Notes under the pieces: generated by a model
Told to the model about the DNA's origin: nothing
The model's input: the letters and a program-made list of their open reading frames with translations, nothing else
Database searches by the model: none
NCBI GenBank assembly: GCA_964453435.1
Contig: CAYVQZ010000030.1
Span: 1-61,573 of the forward strand
DNA length: 61,573 nucleotides
Direction: 5' to 3'
Origin: CAYVQZ01 sp964453435
Lineage (GTDB): Bacteria; Abyssobacteria; SURF-5
Part shown: positions 59,834-61,573 of the stretch, piece by piece
Position numbering within the stretch: position 1 is the stretch's first letter
Layout: every line of letters begins with the position of its first letter
Made by a program: the position numbers and the translations under genes

Positions 59834-61149
59834 ATGCCCGGAAATGTCTCAAACAGGGTGTTGGGGTTGAAATCTTTGTCGAACATCGGCAAGGTCATTC
59901 CACCTGCACAGAATACGTGCGCGCTCGCCACAGGCAGGCTCTTTCGATGGTAGTCAATCGCCTCCCCGAAATCACTGAAGTGTGTCAGCCCCATTTCTTC
60001 GATGACGTCCGGCGGTATCTCCGACGTGACAACGGAACATTGGAACGTCTGCAACGCCCGCAGGATCGGAACATAGAAATTCAGATTCAAGGGCGCTCCA
60101 TAGCTCGTCAAGTGTCCCTCGAGCATGGCTGCAACCAGTTTGTCGCCGTCCTGTTTCGCGGCAAATTGCAGCATGGAGACCAGTCCTTCCGGCAGCGGGC
60201 CGACGTTCTTTGCCACCAGAATGATGCGGCCCCCTCGCTTGGTTGTCAGGGATGCGGCGCGAAGCGGCTTGAAAATCTGAGGAATAACAGTGTATGGAAA
60301 GCATGACAGTATGGTCACATCCGCTTTTTCCGAGATCGCAAATCCGCAATTATCTTTCGTCAGCTCCACGCCGCGCTCAAATGCCGGAATCGGCCCGCCG
60401 GACACAAGGTCAACGACCTCTTCCCGATAATTCAGAACGCAGTTGAACAGATAATCGAACTTAACTTTGCTCACCGCCTCACAAATTCCCTCATAGAACT
60501 CGTTCTGTTCCAGATTGCCGACATATGCGTGAGGCTTTATAAAATTCGAAATGTGATGTCGGTGTATCGCATCATAATTGCATATGCCCGGGAAAATAAG
60601 CTTCGGGCCGCCGCCAAAACCGTTTGCCGGATGCGGGATGACCGAGCCCACTCCAACCCGCACGTCGGCGCCGGCTGCCAAACGATTGATTTTCAGACTC
60701 CGGCCGCTGGATAATTCGCCGACCTCGACAAGGTCATCAGCCAGAGAATCGTGGTTCACCACTTCGAAGGCGTTGAACACGTCGTCTCCCACCCGCCTGC
60801 GGAGAGACTCTTCCGGCATTGCATGGTGCGTGCCTGTCGCCACGACAACCTTTATTGCGGATTCTCTGATCCCGCAGGCGACCAGGTATCCCGTTATCAA
60901 CGGCAGGATTTGAGCGACCGGTGTAGGCCTTGTATCGTCGTCAATCACGATGGCGGCGCTCTTCGCTCCTCTGAGTATCTGCCCCAGCTTCGGCGATTCA
61001 ATCGGCTCTGCGAGCGTTCTCTCGAAAAGCTGATTCAAGGAGCCGGCCGGCGCAACTTCACGGGGAATTGCGTTACAAAGAACCTTCCATCCGACAGGAA
61101 GGTTAAATTCGGTTCTGTCCGACCCGAATGTGACGTAATATCGAAGCAT
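59797..61149 (-). CDS. LarA-family nickel-pincer racemase/epimerase
   Basis: This 450-residue protein matches the lactate racemase LarA family (DUF2088). IDDDTRPTP near the N-terminus, VVATGTHHAMPEESLRRRVG (catalytic-His region), VIPHPANGFGGGPKLIFPGI (His and the Lys that holds the NPN pincer cofactor) and HRHHISNFIKPHA are visible. Members racemise or epimerise various 2-hydroxy acids with a nickel-pincer cofactor made by LarB, LarC and LarE, none of which are here. ATG 61149 has GGGAG upstream; longer frames run into repeats. The C-terminal residues (GDTESRGA) are encoded by an interspersed repeat, so this tail is probably not ancestral. Confidence 0.87.
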   Translation of the reverse strand: MLRYYVTFGSDRTEFNLPVGWKVLCNAIPREVAPAGSLNQLFERTLAEPIESPKLGQILRGAKSAAIVIDDDTRPTPVAQILPLITGYLVACGIRESAIKVVVATGTHHAMPEESLRRRVGDDVFNAFEVVNHDSLADDLVEVGELSSGRSLKINRLAAGADVRVGVGSVIPHPANGFGGGPKLIFPGICNYDAIHRHHISNFIKPHAYVGNLEQNEFYEGICEAVSKVKFDYLFNCVLNYREEVVDLVSGGPIPAFERGVELTKDNCGFAISEKADVTILSCFPYTVIPQIFKPLRAASLTTKRGGRIILVAKNVGPLPEGLVSMLQFAAKQDGDKLVAAMLEGHLTSYGAPLNLNFYVPILRALQTFQCSVVTSEIPPDVIEEMGLTHFSDFGEAIDYHRKSLPVASAHVFCAGGMTLPMFDKDFNPNTLFETFPGIATAGDTESRGA

Positions 61150-61186
61150 TGGTTCGCTCTCCCAAAATGGCGAATCGTCCGCAACT

Positions 61187-61560
61187 GTCGTGAGAGACTG
61201 TCCCATGGTTGCACCCTTGCCGAAATTGTGAGCGAAGGGGAAAGTGAAACTGTCTCGCGTTTGCATATTTCGTGGAACAACAAGCTTCGGGGGCTGTACC
61301 AAATTACGGAATCCCCCCATTCCTTCGTTGAGCGCAGCAAAATCCCGCGGACTCGCCCTGCCTGTGCGTTGCACGCAGACAGGGGGATAGAATCGGGACT
61401 GTCCCCGAAGCGACCCGCTTTCCTTCGCTGAGCGGAGCGAGGTCCCGCGGACTCGCGGGATAGATTGGCGGACTGCCCCCAAAGCAGGGAATCCGAATCG
61501 TGAGACACACTCCCTGTCCCCGAAGCACAACCCTGATCAATCGTGGGACACACTCGTGAG
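61187..61560 (+). repeat. nested palindromic interspersed repeat, compound copy 5
   Basis: This is the longest block. It contains CTGTCCCATGGTTGC, then CTGTCTCGCGTTTGC, a segment almost identical to 12147-12205 (GGGGGCTGTACC...TTACGGAATCCCCCC...TTCGTTGAGCGCAGC), a second unit GGGACTGTCCCCGAAGCGA, a second TTCGCTGAGCGGAGCGAGGTCCCGCGGACTCGCGGGAT hairpin, and closing arms GTGAGACACAC and CGTGGGACACAC. It reads as several elements inserted into one another, upstream of the LarA gene to the window's end. Confidence 0.82.
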
Positions 61561-61573
61561 AGTATATCGTATC

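Noticed and set aside
61150..61530. 127-residue N-terminal extension of the LarA-family protein
   Set aside because: The extension is the translation of interspersed repeat sequence; ATG 61149 has a ribosome site and matches the family start.

Overview
The window is about 61.5 kb of moderately GC-rich bacterial chromosome (roughly 55% GC by eye). It is gene-dense, with 55 intact protein genes, one probable selenoprotein gene, one decayed gene and one tRNA. I cannot name the organism. Lipobox lipoproteins and flagellin suggest a Gram-negative-type cell with flagella. A 2-oxoacid:ferredoxin oxidoreductase, rubredoxin, two radical SAM proteins, a ferredoxin-fused aldo/keto reductase and a lone B12-binding domain suggest anaerobic metabolism. 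Terminal TGA codons in many full-length genes show the standard code. No phage, integrase, transposase gene or CRISPR array was seen. Several gene-free stretches carry nested palindromic repeats of REP/BIME type.

Layout. 0.2-2.1 kb: two tandem short flagellins, the first divergent. 2.1-12 kb: a family 2 glycosyltransferase, tRNA-Pro(CGG) with its own promoter and terminator, rubredoxin, small membrane and lipoproteins, a radical SAM protein, a TIGR01777 epimerase, an acyl-CoA dehydrogenase with a crotonase-fold partner, and an alkyl-sulfatase-like metallohydrolase. 12.4-18.8 kb, the most unusual part: a rhodanese lipoprotein gene with an in-frame TGA at the active-site Cys followed at once by a SECIS-like hairpin; a DUF2695 protein; a three-domain glycosyltransferase fusion; a GT-C membrane glycosyltransferase; an acidic lipoprotein; a decayed mercuric-reductase-like gene; and an ArsS-type radical SAM protein. 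19-23.5 kb: sugar or polyol catabolism (MFS symporter, Zn alcohol dehydrogenase, ferredoxin-fused aldo/keto reductase, divergent TIM-barrel isomerase). 23.7-25.9 kb: response regulator and MASE3 histidine kinase.

26.3-29.5 kb: a four-subunit VorB-type 2-oxoacid:ferredoxin oxidoreductase operon ending in an XRE-cupin regulator. 30-34 kb: a metalloenzyme-superfamily hydrolase or mutase, a tandem-repeat protein, a B12-binding domain protein and PanE. 34-40 kb: a glycogen operon, glgC-glgA-galT-GH57, on the minus strand. 40-46 kb: a 1097-residue MshEN plus helical-repeat protein, a His-rich exported protein, a cold-shock gene behind a terminator-bearing leader, and a Cys-rich exported protein. 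46.5-50 kb: an SDR and a LigD split into three genes. 50-61 kb: UspA, Fpg/Nei glycosylase, a SERCA-like Ca2+ ATPase, two small envelope or stress proteins, a nitronate-monooxygenase-like flavoprotein, an M23 peptidase and a LarA-family racemase whose last codons lie inside a repeat.

The best candidate for something new is the UGA-containing rhodanese and the glycosyltransferase/ArsS neighbourhood beside it. Next are the cold-shock leader or small RNA and the giant MshEN helical-repeat protein.
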